A stretch of 37,061 nt of DNA from an uncultured Bacteroidales bacterium (lineage in GTDB: Bacteria > Bacteroidota > Bacteroidia > Bacteroidales > FEN-979): contig CAIYJU010000140.1 of NCBI GenBank assembly GCA_903926565.1, positions 1 through 37,061 on the forward strand. Direction: 5' to 3'. The notes below the pieces were generated by a model, which saw only the letters and a list, made by a program, of their open reading frames with translations, did not search any database and was not told the DNA's origin. The position numbers and the translations under genes are program-made. Positions 16,098-22,408 of this stretch are shown piece by piece (position 1 is the stretch's first letter; every line of letters begins with the position of its first letter).

Positions 16098-17620
16098 TTG
16101 TTCACACTTGAAACCATCAACTGCTGTAGCGTTGTGGCGTAACCTTGTTTGCTGACCCTGAAAGTGCGTGCTCCTTCCTGAACGCTGCTGATGGTATATG
16201 CGCCTGAGCTATTTGTTGTTACTGGTAATAATGAGGTGTTCATAACCTGCACCGTGGCGTTTGCAAGAGGCAAACCGGTACCGGCATCCGTGACCACACC
16301 ACTAACCTCAACCAGTTCGGGTGTGATCATATTGGCCAGGCTGATGGTTGCCGCCACCATGGCTTTGGTGAATATGCCGACCTGTGTGAAGTTATTGACA
16401 CTCGGTCCGATCACATCATTGCTTGTATGGATATAAGGGCTGTAACTTTGACTGTCTTCGAAGGGAAAAATACCCATGAAACCATGATTGTTGAATGAAG
16501 TATGGTCACTGTCGCCACCCGAGAGGGCACCGGGGCCGGTTATGAATGCAGGCAGGTAGAGGTTGACAACACCTGTGTAGAAATCTACCAGTGACTGTGC
16601 CGACGCTGGTGCAATAATGTCGGTATGAACAGGGTCGCCGGGGGTAAGGTAACCGATCATGTCCATGTTCATATAACCCAGGATGTTCATATTTTGTGCA
16701 TCACACCAGGCGGCATAGGCTTCGCTGCCATAAAGGCCATACTCCTCGCCTGAAAATGCGCAGAAAATGATCGTTCTGTCGAACGAGTACTGACTCAATA
16801 TCCGTGCAACTTCCATGACACCGCAGGTCCCTGATGCGTTGTCATCGGCTCCGGGCTCCACAGTACCTCCGGTGTAAGAATCATAATGGCCTCCAATGAT
16901 CACATATTCATTGGGATAGAGGGTTCCGGGTTTTGTAGCAATGACATTGTCGCTTGAACTGCCCTGCGGCATGGTGAAATCAAAGAGTTCGGTGCTAAGG
17001 CCATAACTCTCAAACTTTAGTTTGATCCAGTTCTGGGCCAGAACACCCTCCGGTTTTATGCACCGCCTTGTTCCAAAATCTTGTAAATGCTGTAAATTGA
17101 CATGAATAATGGCTGTGTCCACCTCGGCCATCCGGGCCACGATAAATGGATCGGGGAGGAGCGGGGCTTTTGCCCCTCCGGGAAAGCCGGACGGCAAAGA
17201 GGCTTCATCTTTCCATATTCTCACCATGCTTCCATCAACCGGCGGAACAATTTCAGGGAGGTTCGCATCGGCTGATTTTACAATAATGAATTCCTTCGTG
17301 TGATAGAGAATAAGGGCCGTGTTTCCTATTTCCTGCCGATAAATGGCGTTGGATTCCTCATCGGCGAAGACCAGGAGATAGCTGTGATTTTTTGTCCACG
17401 AATTTTCTTCCAGCAGGATAAAATCCTCTTTTAATTCACCATTTTTCGTTGCAATTACAAAACCATTGCCCAGATAGTTCAGCGTAACCTGGTCCATCAG
17501 CGAAAGATTTTTCAAATCCTGGTAAGAGGGGGTTTTAATTAACACCAAATCAGCGGCTAACAGATTGTTAAACAGGCAAATGGCCAGTAAAAGGAGAAGT
17601 TGTTTTTTCATGTTGTTCAT
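14228..17620 (-). CDS. Secreted M28 metallopeptidase with adhesin-like and dockerin-like C-terminal modules
   Basis: About 1130 residues from the ATG at 17620, which opens a signal peptide (MKKQLLLLLAICLFNNLLA). An open frame continues upstream to 17764 but is charged and lies over the promoter, so I do not accept it. A propeptide-like region precedes the M28 aminopeptidase domain at about residues 200-420. All five co-catalytic zinc ligands are visible: His245 (GGHYDS), Asp259 (GADDNASG), Glu292/Glu293 (FSGEEYG), Asp320 (MNMDMIG) and His398 (YIHTSND). One regulatory-like beta domain follows, then the same adhesin, interrupted Ig, LNLTV and dockerin-like modules as the M14 protein, ending IRKRTP. 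It should release N-terminal amino acids from peptides outside the cell. As first gene of the cluster it would be driven by the TATATTTG promoter at 17659. Confidence 0.9.
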   Translation of the reverse strand: MNNMKKQLLLLLAICLFNNLLAADLVLIKTPSYQDLKNLSLMDQVTLNYLGNGFVIATKNGELKEDFILLEENSWTKNHSYLLVFADEESNAIYRQEIGNTALILYHTKEFIIVKSADANLPEIVPPVDGSMVRIWKDEASLPSGFPGGAKAPLLPDPFIVARMAEVDTAIIHVNLQHLQDFGTRRCIKPEGVLAQNWIKLKFESYGLSTELFDFTMPQGSSSDNVIATKPGTLYPNEYVIIGGHYDSYTGGTVEPGADDNASGTCGVMEVARILSQYSFDRTIIFCAFSGEEYGLYGSEAYAAWCDAQNMNILGYMNMDMIGYLTPGDPVHTDIIAPASAQSLVDFYTGVVNLYLPAFITGPGALSGGDSDHTSFNNHGFMGIFPFEDSQSYSPYIHTSNDVIGPSVNNFTQVGIFTKAMVAATISLANMITPELVEVSGVVTDAGTGLPLANATVQVMNTSLLPVTTNSSGAYTISSVQEGARTFRVSKQGYATTLQQLMVSSVNNVFNFQLQQSTAWSFETGAFEPQWTFSGNLPWLITTELPYDGLFCSQSGAIADNQTSSMSIELYLTSAGTVSFFRKVSSEAGYDYLTFYIDNIQQGQWAGTLAWEEVSFNVNAGLHTFKWTYAKDANTIGGSDRAWVDYISFPPYSAIPDPPDIAVTPAQFTKTITLACATSDLMLLENLGEMPLNYTAEAIYSAGGGSPASVFPLNASYNTGSTTASAKTQTSLVKGYPTTEAGWMKFDISSIPDGATINSVEFHGYVNAANYPYWNINPVTNDPLTASTSVLYNDIIAESAAGYYLYRSEASTYSTGWKVHTLAGNVNANLQAALAQNWFAIGIMDRDNSASYYIGFDGWSQTNKPYLVVSYTYAPPYSWLTVNGLTTTSGTIQPAGNLQITAGFTAGTLAVGSYTGNIKVTSNDPDEATVLVPCTLNIVTGTTLNLTVLLEGLYTGASMRKAQDASGNHFPGNTADQVIVELHNAANYNNIVYSIANVDLSTTGTASVIIPEAFNAAYYITIRHRNSIETTTAAPVSMNGGTVYYNFTTAANKAYGSNMAGIGGVFMIYAGDNNQDGASDALDLIPVGNASAAGLTGYTVADLNGDGIVNNTDLMLLQNNASSFIRKRTP

Positions 17621-17658
17621 GTTTCTTCTGACCGTTTTATAAGGCAGATTATTATACG

Positions 17659-17666
17659 CAAATATA
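17659..17666 (-). promoter_or_regulatory. -7 box (TATATTTG) of the peptidase cluster
   Basis: The minus strand has an exact TAnnTTTG match 39 bp before the M28 start at 17620. No good TTTG -33 box is evident. The inverted-repeat element at 17756-18050 starts about 90 bp upstream. Confidence 0.45.
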
Positions 17667-17755
17667 TGTATTGCAATGATTGTCTTTACATACTGTTTTA
17701 ATAATAACAAGAGATATTCCCGCTGTGACAAATCTCTATTCTTCTTTTTTTTATC

Positions 17756-18050
17756 TTTACACAAATTGATTGAGCGGAATCATACCAGTAGATAATATTT
17801 GATGGACCTTTGAATCTAAATGACCCTTCCCCCGCCCTCCCCTTGAAGGGGAGGGAGTACGTTTGTCGAGGATTTCAAACGATTTCATTGACGAATGAAT
17901 GATACTTCCAGTTTCACAATGAGGATATCTCTTGTGGCTGGCACAGGGTTCCCCCTCCCCTTCAAGGGGAGGGTTGGGGCGGGGTCATTAACTTACCGAT
18001 TGAGGTACCATAAGTTGACTGGTACAATTGTGCTCAATCAATTTACACAA
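17756..18050. repeat. Nested inverted-repeat (MITE-like) element with flanking direct repeat
   Basis: This fills the gap of about 450 bp between the divergent M28 and birA genes. The 9-bp direct repeat TTTACACAA flanks it (17756-17764 and 18042-18050). Inside are 13-bp perfect terminal inverted repeats (17763-17775 and 18032-18044) extended imperfectly through TACCAGT, and an inner imperfect inverted repeat starting AATGACCC. Each inner arm contains its own mini-hairpin, CCCTCCCC-TTGAA-GGGGAGGG at 17835-17855 and its mirror at 17953-17973. No ORF is present. It looks like a non-autonomous mobile element or a large cruciform or bidirectional terminator. Confidence 0.65.
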
Positions 18051-18074
18051 TGTTTTTAACAACATCATCTGTAT

Positions 18075-18812
18075 ATGATCGGGAATACAATCATCGAGTT
18101 GGCCAGTGTTGATTCAACCAATGCCTACGCTGCATCCGCTGAATTTAAAGATGGGACGGTCATCTGGGCCCATGACCAGTTTGCAGGTCGCGGACAGCAC
18201 GATCGTCAATGGCTCAGTGAAGCGGGAAAGAACCTCACCTTCACGGTGGTACTCAAGCCAGTGTTCCTGGCGCCCGACCGCCAGTTTCAGTTAAATAAAA
18301 GTATTGCCCTGGGGGTGCTTGATTTTGTGCATTCCCTGTTACCCCATTCACTGCAGATAAAATGGCCGAACGACATTTATGCGGACAACCGCAAACTGGG
18401 TGGAATATTGATCGAAAACAGAATCATGGGGAGCAGGCTCGGAACTTCCTTTGTTGGGATTGGGCTGAATATCAATCAGACCTGCTTCTCTTCTGAGATT
18501 CCAAACCCGGTATCGCTGGTTCAATTGGGCATGCAGGAACTTGTGCTGAAAGATGCATTGCTGTCATTATGCCATTGTTTGAATATGCGCTATACCGCAC
18601 TTTGTCAGAAAGATACAGGCGGACCTGATCTTGAATTTGATCAGAATCTCCTGGGGTACGGTCAGTGGAGATCATACATTTTTGAAGGACACCAGATTGA
18701 AGGAAAAATCAAGGGAGTGGATGAATCAGGAAGACTTTTGGTAGAGAATCGGAACGGGAAGGTTACTGGATTTTTTCACGGGGTAATTGATTATATCTTG
18801 TATGACAGATAG
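18075..18812 (+). CDS. birA: Biotin--[acetyl-CoA-carboxylase] ligase
   Basis: A 245-residue enzyme with only the catalytic and C-terminal domains, lacking the N-terminal DNA-binding domain of E. coli BirA, so it is a ligase and not a repressor. It activates biotin with ATP and transfers it to the biotin carboxyl carrier lysine. Motifs are VDSTN near residue 12, the biotinyl-AMP loop QFAGRGQHDRQWLSE (GRGxxxRxW), KWPNDIY, and KLGGILIENR with FVGIGLNINQ. The C-terminal SH3-like piece (GVDESGRLLVENRNG) is present. It is divergent from the M28 cluster and convergent with the MNT gene, 29 bp away. The start is an ATG just beyond the inverted-repeat element. Confidence 0.95.
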   Translation: MIGNTIIELASVDSTNAYAASAEFKDGTVIWAHDQFAGRGQHDRQWLSEAGKNLTFTVVLKPVFLAPDRQFQLNKSIALGVLDFVHSLLPHSLQIKWPNDIYADNRKLGGILIENRIMGSRLGTSFVGIGLNINQTCFSSEIPNPVSLVQLGMQELVLKDALLSLCHCLNMRYTALCQKDTGGPDLEFDQNLLGYGQWRSYIFEGHQIEGKIKGVDESGRLLVENRNGKVTGFFHGVIDYILYDR

Positions 18813-18841
18813 CATATTACGCCACTTCTTCTTAGTCCCTT

Positions 18842-19165
18842 TCATTTAATTCTGATCCCTTCTCTTTGAATATTTTCAAATAATGGAGTAATTGAATGAT
18901 TCTCATCCCAATCCGACTTGGTATAAATCAGAGGCGAAATAATCTCTCCTGTTTCAACTTCAAGATCATAGAATTCATCCATGAATTTTGTCTCAAAACC
19001 AAAGGAGACCTTCTTTGCATTCAGCAATATCAACAAATCCCAATCAGAAAATTTTTCAGCATTCTGTCTTGCCCTTGAACCATATAAATACAACTCAGCA
19101 TCAGGTGCCGTTCGATTAACAACGCCAATTATACGGTCTAAAAATATTTGTTCCTTTGAACCCAT
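18842..19165 (-). CDS. MNT-type minimal nucleotidyltransferase domain protein
   Basis: A 107-residue stand-alone DNA polymerase beta-like nucleotidyltransferase. It has the family's GS-x10-DxD pattern, seen as YGSRARQNAEKFSDWDLLILL, and a third acidic position in YDLEVETGEI. Such MNT proteins usually act as antitoxins that AMPylate an adjacent HEPN ribonuclease toxin. Here no HEPN gene is adjacent on either side: birA converges downstream, and an RHS remnant lies upstream. It could be an orphan antitoxin, or it could act on a distant partner. The start is an ATG 4 bp after a TACCTTTG -7 box, so the mRNA would be nearly leaderless. Confidence 0.85.
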   Translation of the reverse strand: MGSKEQIFLDRIIGVVNRTAPDAELYLYGSRARQNAEKFSDWDLLILLNAKKVSFGFETKFMDEFYDLEVETGEIISPLIYTKSDWDENHSITPLFENIQREGIRIK

Positions 19166-19169
19166 ATAA

Positions 19170-19177
19170 CAAAGGTA
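19170..19177 (-). promoter_or_regulatory. -7 box (TACCTTTG) of the MNT gene
   Basis: Exact TAnnTTTG on the minus strand, 4 nt before the ATG at 19165. A TTTG lies at 19189-19192, but the 11-bp spacing is short for a -33 box. Confidence 0.45.
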
Positions 19178-19229
19178 GGATTTTTACACAAAGAATAGCG
19201 GAATTTACAACATTTTAACAATTCCCGGT

Positions 19230-19367
19230 TTATTTCGGCCATCTTCTGCCCCAGCGCGGGCCATCAGAATGATTCATGTCGGTAAGTCCATCCGGATCAA
19301 CAAATGAAACAGGATTGTTGCTCATCGCCAGGTAAGGGCTTGCATGCTGGTTTGTCGGATCGGGCAC
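19230..19367 (-). pseudogene. C-terminal remnant of an RHS repeat-associated core protein
   Basis: An uninterrupted minus-strand frame of about 45 codons ending in TAA (19230-19232) reads VPDPTNQHASPYLAM, then SNNPVSFVDPDGLTDM, and ends PRWGRRWPK. This is the conserved end of the RHS core ('DP...Q-x-ASPY...NNP-x-x-x-x-DPDG'). Upstream in the same frame the sequence becomes Cys-rich nonsense, and no start codon or RHS/YD repeats are present. It is therefore a decayed tail, perhaps left when an RHS locus was lost. The short C-terminal extension after DPDG would be the start of a toxin tip in an intact gene. Confidence 0.7.
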
Positions 19368-19394
19368 GTGCCAGCAGCAACATGATGGAGGTCT

Positions 19395-19407
19395 GCCCTG
19401 AAAGGGC
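19395..19407. repeat. Short perfect palindrome GCCCT-GAA-AGGGC
   Basis: A 5-bp stem with a 3-nt loop lies in the gap between the RHS remnant and the outer-membrane protein gene, followed by ACACAGGGTGTAGCC. It has the look of a REP-like intergenic palindrome, but only one copy is visible here. Confidence 0.35.
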
Positions 19408-19477
19408 TGTATCTATTAACACAGGGTGTAGCCAGAGTTAATATGCAAAGGGCAAATTTCCGCCTGTCCGCCTGTAA

Positions 19478-20242
19478 CTAGTTATTGTATCTCTTCCCAA
19501 ACATCACGCTCACATAAAGCGTCAGGAAGAAACTCTGTTTGGGATTGTACGCCATAATGGCCGCCGGAATCGGGGAGTAGTCGAAAATTCCGCCAACTTC
19601 GAGGGAGCTGATTTGCCGGTTTTTTACCCCAAATTCGAAATCCAGCCCGGTTTTAACATAAACCCCCGGATGCAGCCCGATTTTTGAGAATCCGGCCAGG
19701 AATGAACCCCTTCCATAGATGTTATCAAGATAATGGATGTCGGGGTTGTACTTTTCTTCCCTTACTTCATAGTCGTTATATCCGGGGCTGAGATGAATAA
19801 TATACAGGTAAACCGGCTTGGTAATGCCAAGGGAGAATCCACCATAGTAGATCCAGCTGAGTTGAACGCCTCCCCAGTATGGTTTGCGGTTGAGGATTTG
19901 CTGTTGTCCGACACCGCCCCTAAGAAACCAGACATAGTTAAGCTTCCCATAGAAATAGGAGCGGGAATCGGAAAAATAGGGGTTGATTGTTCGTAATTCT
20001 TTGGATGATTTGTAGGTGGAAAATTCGATTTCCCATTGGAATTGCCTCAGTGCGGTAACGTTGTGCCCCCTGCGGAGTTTAATCCCCCATCCATTCGTGT
20101 GCAGCATTGCGCCAAGGCTCCACTGCTTTTCAAGCAAAACATTTTCAGGTGTCGAATCGGGAGGAGCCTCATATTGCCCCCGGGCATAATATCCACCTGC
20201 CGTAAAAACAAGCAACGATAGTGTGAAAATGATTTGTCTCAT
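19478..20242 (-). CDS. Predicted outer-membrane beta-barrel protein
   Basis: About 254 residues from the ATG at 20242; a TTG one codon upstream is unlikely. An N-terminal signal peptide (MRQIIFTLSLLVFTAGGYYARG) precedes a sequence rich in alternating aromatic residues, such as SYFYGKLNYVWFLRGGVG, QLSWIYYGGFSLGI and FFLTLYVSVMFGKR. The last strand ends in a near-terminal aromatic, as in small outer-membrane barrels. I do not recognise a named family. It sits between an RHS remnant and a small lipoprotein gene, with its own promoter overlapping the terminator of the latter. Function unknown; a porin-like or structural role is only a guess. Confidence 0.75.
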   Translation of the reverse strand: MRQIIFTLSLLVFTAGGYYARGQYEAPPDSTPENVLLEKQWSLGAMLHTNGWGIKLRRGHNVTALRQFQWEIEFSTYKSSKELRTINPYFSDSRSYFYGKLNYVWFLRGGVGQQQILNRKPYWGGVQLSWIYYGGFSLGITKPVYLYIIHLSPGYNDYEVREEKYNPDIHYLDNIYGRGSFLAGFSKIGLHPGVYVKTGLDFEFGVKNRQISSLEVGGIFDYSPIPAAIMAYNPKQSFFLTLYVSVMFGKRYNN

Positions 20243-20264
20243 CAAAAATTACTACTGGAAGGAA

Positions 20265-20293
20265 CAAAGGTACAAAAGAAATGGGAAGCCAAA
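20265..20293 (-). promoter_or_regulatory. Promoter of the outer-membrane protein gene
   Basis: The minus strand has TTTG at 20290-20293, a 17-bp spacer and TACCTTTG at 20265-20272, 22 bp before the ATG at 20242. Both boxes match the Bacteroidota consensus. The -33 box forms the loop of the upstream terminator hairpin. Confidence 0.6.
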
Positions 20294-20302
20294 GCTTCCC
20301 AT
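20281..20302 (-). terminator. Rho-independent terminator of the small lipoprotein gene
   Basis: ATGGGAAGC (20281-20289) and GCTTCCCAT (20294-20302) form a perfect 9-bp stem around CAAA. On the minus strand it is followed by TTCTTTTGTA and preceded by an A-rich run... T-rich in the transcript's upstream template. It lies 30 bp past the stop codon at 20333. Confidence 0.7.
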
Positions 20303-20332
20303 TATCGCAAAAAAATAAAATGGAAAAGTTCT

Positions 20333-20455
20333 TTAACGTCGTTCCATTTGGTATCTTTGCTTCTCACCGTATGCTGCACAATGTGTGTTTGAAGTGCAGG
20401 AAGAAACAATTCCAACGACAACGGTAGCCAATATAACAAATAGGATTTTTTTCAT
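20333..20455 (-). CDS. Small lipoprotein (40 aa)
   Basis: A 40-residue protein from the ATG at 20455: MKKILFVILATVVVGIVSSC followed by a short polar tail, TSNTHCAAYGEKQRYQMERR. The signal peptide ends in a lipobox (IVSSC, Cys20), so the mature product is a lipid-anchored peptide of about 21 residues. The open frame extends upstream to 20533, but that part lies over the promoter. A -7 box TACCTTTG lies 36 bp upstream and a strong terminator follows, so this is a complete monocistronic unit. Similar tiny lipoproteins with an H/P-C-AAYG tail occur in Bacteroidota, to my recollection. No function is known. Confidence 0.72.
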   Translation of the reverse strand: MKKILFVILATVVVGIVSSCTSNTHCAAYGEKQRYQMERR

Positions 20456-20490
20456 GATGTTCACCCCTGATTTTCGTTTAATTAGATGCG

Positions 20491-20498
20491 CAAAGGTA
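20491..20498 (-). promoter_or_regulatory. -7 box (TACCTTTG) of the small lipoprotein gene
   Basis: Exact TAnnTTTG on the minus strand, 35 bp before the ATG at 20455. A TTGT-type sequence lies about 17 bp further upstream as a weak -33 candidate. Confidence 0.5.
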
Positions 20499-20573
20499 CT
20501 GCTATTAAGAACAAGAACAATGTTTTTTAACAATTATTGTATAAAGTTATCAACGATAGAAAGTTAATAAAGG

Positions 20574-21254
20574 ATGGTGAAAGTTGAACCTGTAATCGAA
20601 ACAAGTTGGAAACAAGCGCTGAATGATGAATTTGACAAGGATTACTTTGGTCAGCTAAAGCTATTTCTGCTGGAGGAAAAGAAAAAATATCGTGTATTCC
20701 CTCCTGGTCAGTTGATATTTAATGCGTTCAATCATGCTCCCTTTGATAAGGTTAAGGTAGTTTTGTTAGGGCAGGACCCATACCATGGGTTCGGACAAGC
20801 CCATGGCCTCTGTTTTTCTGTTCCTGATGGTGTTCAAAAACCGCCTTCCCTGGTCAATATCATCAAGGAATTAAATACCGATATAGGCATTCCAGACCCT
20901 GTGCACGGGAATCTTACCAGCTGGGCCGGACAGGGAGTACTGTTGCTTAACGCAACACTGACTGTGCGCGAAAACCAGGCGGGTTCACACCAGAATCGCG
21001 GATGGGAAACTTTCACCGATGCTGCAATTTCGCATCTGTCTCAACAGCGTAAGGGGCTTGTGTTTATTTTATGGGGCAACTATGCCATTGCCAAGAAGGC
21101 GTTGATTGACACTTCGCGACATTTCATACTAACAGCCGTACATCCATCACCTTTGTCGGCCCATCGTGGTTTTTTTGGCTGTCGTCATTTTTCACAGGCA
21201 AACGATTTGCTCAGACAACAGGGTGTTGAAGAGATAGACTGGAGGTTGTTATGA
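20574..21254 (+). CDS. ung: Uracil-DNA glycosylase, family 1
   Basis: A 226-residue enzyme of standard family-1 length. It removes uracil from DNA by hydrolysing the N-glycosidic bond, starting base-excision repair. The water-activating motif GQDPYHG has Asp68, the Pro-rich loop is KPPSLVNIIKE, the uracil-binding strand gives LLLNATLTV, and the Leu-loop HPSPLSAHRGFFG carries His190. All are intact. The stop codon overlaps the start of the following di-heme peroxidase gene (ATGA), so the two are translated from one mRNA. The start is an ATG preceded by AAAGG. Confidence 0.97.
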   Translation: MVKVEPVIETSWKQALNDEFDKDYFGQLKLFLLEEKKKYRVFPPGQLIFNAFNHAPFDKVKVVLLGQDPYHGFGQAHGLCFSVPDGVQKPPSLVNIIKELNTDIGIPDPVHGNLTSWAGQGVLLLNATLTVRENQAGSHQNRGWETFTDAAISHLSQQRKGLVFILWGNYAIAKKALIDTSRHFILTAVHPSPLSAHRGFFGCRHFSQANDLLRQQGVEEIDWRLL

Positions 21255-22393
21255 GTTTTCGGTTTTGTGTTGCGGTAATTTTAAGCCTTTCTGTCACATC
21301 TTGTCAGAAAGATCAGGTTTACACACCTGTCAATAAGCCGACGCCTTACAAGATCGAAATTCCACCCTTTTTCCCGACCATGCTTAATCTGCCTGCCGAT
21401 AACCCGATGACGGTTGAAGGTGTTGAACTTGGACGATATCTTTTCTATGACGGAAGATTGTCAGGACGCACCGATCCCGATTCGCTGATGAGTTGTTTCA
21501 CCTGCCATCTTCAATCCCGGTCGTTTGAATGTGGAATTGACCATCCGAAATTCCAGGGTGGGCACCCGTTTGGGCTCACCAGTGTGCTGACCCCGCATTA
21601 CATGCTGCCCATGATCAACCTGGCCTGGACCAATCACGGGTTCCTGTGGAATGGCAAGGTGTCAGCTGATAATCCTTCACCATCCATGCGCAATCTTGAG
21701 GACATGGCCTGGATGGCGGTTGTTGCAAGGCACGAAATAAATGGAGACACTGCCAGGGTTGTCGCATTATTTCAATCGATCAACGGATATCCGGGGCTTT
21801 TTAAGAAAGCCTTCGGATCCGACAGGGTCACCATGAAAAATATTGGCAGGGCCATTGCCCAGTTTATACGCACCCTCATTTCGGCAAATTCAAAATTCGA
21901 TCGGTTTATGCAGGGCCGGGAGCAATTAACATCTTCTGAGCGCAGCGGATACGTACTCTTCATGACAGAGCAGGGCGGAGACTGTTTTCATTGCCACGGG
22001 AGTGAAGGAAATCCTCTTTTTACCACGAACCTTTTTTATAACAATGGAAAAGATTCCTTGTTTGAAGATCCGGCCGACAGGTATTCTGTCACCGGGAATT
22101 TGAATGATGTTGGCTCCTATAAAGCGCCAACCTTGCGAAATATCGCCTATACCGCGCCCTATATGCACGACGGGCGGTTTAAGACCATCGACGAGGTACT
22201 CGGTTTTTACAACGCAAACCTTGTTTGGTCCCCGACCATCAGTCCGCTCATGCATCATATTACGACCCATGGCATCCGGCTGACACCACTTCAGCTTGCC
22301 GACCTGAAATCCTTCCTGATGACCCTTACCGACAGCTCCTTTGTCACCAATCCGGCCTTTTCAAAACCTGTCAGGTTCCCTGACGAAAATTAG
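21251..22393 (+). CDS. Di-heme cytochrome c peroxidase (CcpA/MauG family) lipoprotein
   Basis: A 380-residue lipoprotein with lipobox SVTSC (Cys18). It has the two c-type heme sites of bacterial cytochrome c peroxidases: CFTCH near residue 82 in the N-terminal domain and CFHCH near residue 245 in the C-terminal domain. The family segments LGRYLFYDGRLS, SAN-x-KFDRF, APTLRNIAYTAPYMHDGRFKTIDEVLGFYN and LKSFLMTLTD are present. It should reduce hydrogen peroxide in the periplasm with electrons from small cytochromes; MauG-like oxidase chemistry is the alternative. Its start overlaps the ung stop by 4 bp and has a GGAGG Shine-Dalgarno 5 nt upstream, unusual for this phylum. The gene ends 15 bp before ispE. 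Confidence 0.93.
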   Translation: MSFRFCVAVILSLSVTSCQKDQVYTPVNKPTPYKIEIPPFFPTMLNLPADNPMTVEGVELGRYLFYDGRLSGRTDPDSLMSCFTCHLQSRSFECGIDHPKFQGGHPFGLTSVLTPHYMLPMINLAWTNHGFLWNGKVSADNPSPSMRNLEDMAWMAVVARHEINGDTARVVALFQSINGYPGLFKKAFGSDRVTMKNIGRAIAQFIRTLISANSKFDRFMQGREQLTSSERSGYVLFMTEQGGDCFHCHGSEGNPLFTTNLFYNNGKDSLFEDPADRYSVTGNLNDVGSYKAPTLRNIAYTAPYMHDGRFKTIDEVLGFYNANLVWSPTISPLMHHITTHGIRLTPLQLADLKSFLMTLTDSSFVTNPAFSKPVRFPDEN

Positions 22394-22396
22394 TCT

Positions 22397-22404
22397 TATT
22401 TTTG
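22397..22404 (+). promoter_or_regulatory. -7 box (TATTTTTG) directly before ispE
   Basis: Exact TAnnTTTG, followed by only CCCC before the ATG at 22409, so transcription would begin at or within a few bases of the start codon. It overlaps the gap after the peroxidase stop codon. Confidence 0.5.
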
Positions 22405-22408
22405 CCCC

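Noticed and set aside
17621..17764. 48-codon N-terminal extension of the M28 frame
   Set aside because: It precedes a clean signal peptide, is full of Lys and Asn, and covers the -7 box at 17659.
17763..18044. Complete insertion sequence
   Set aside because: Terminal repeats are present but there is no transposase reading frame inside about 280 bp.
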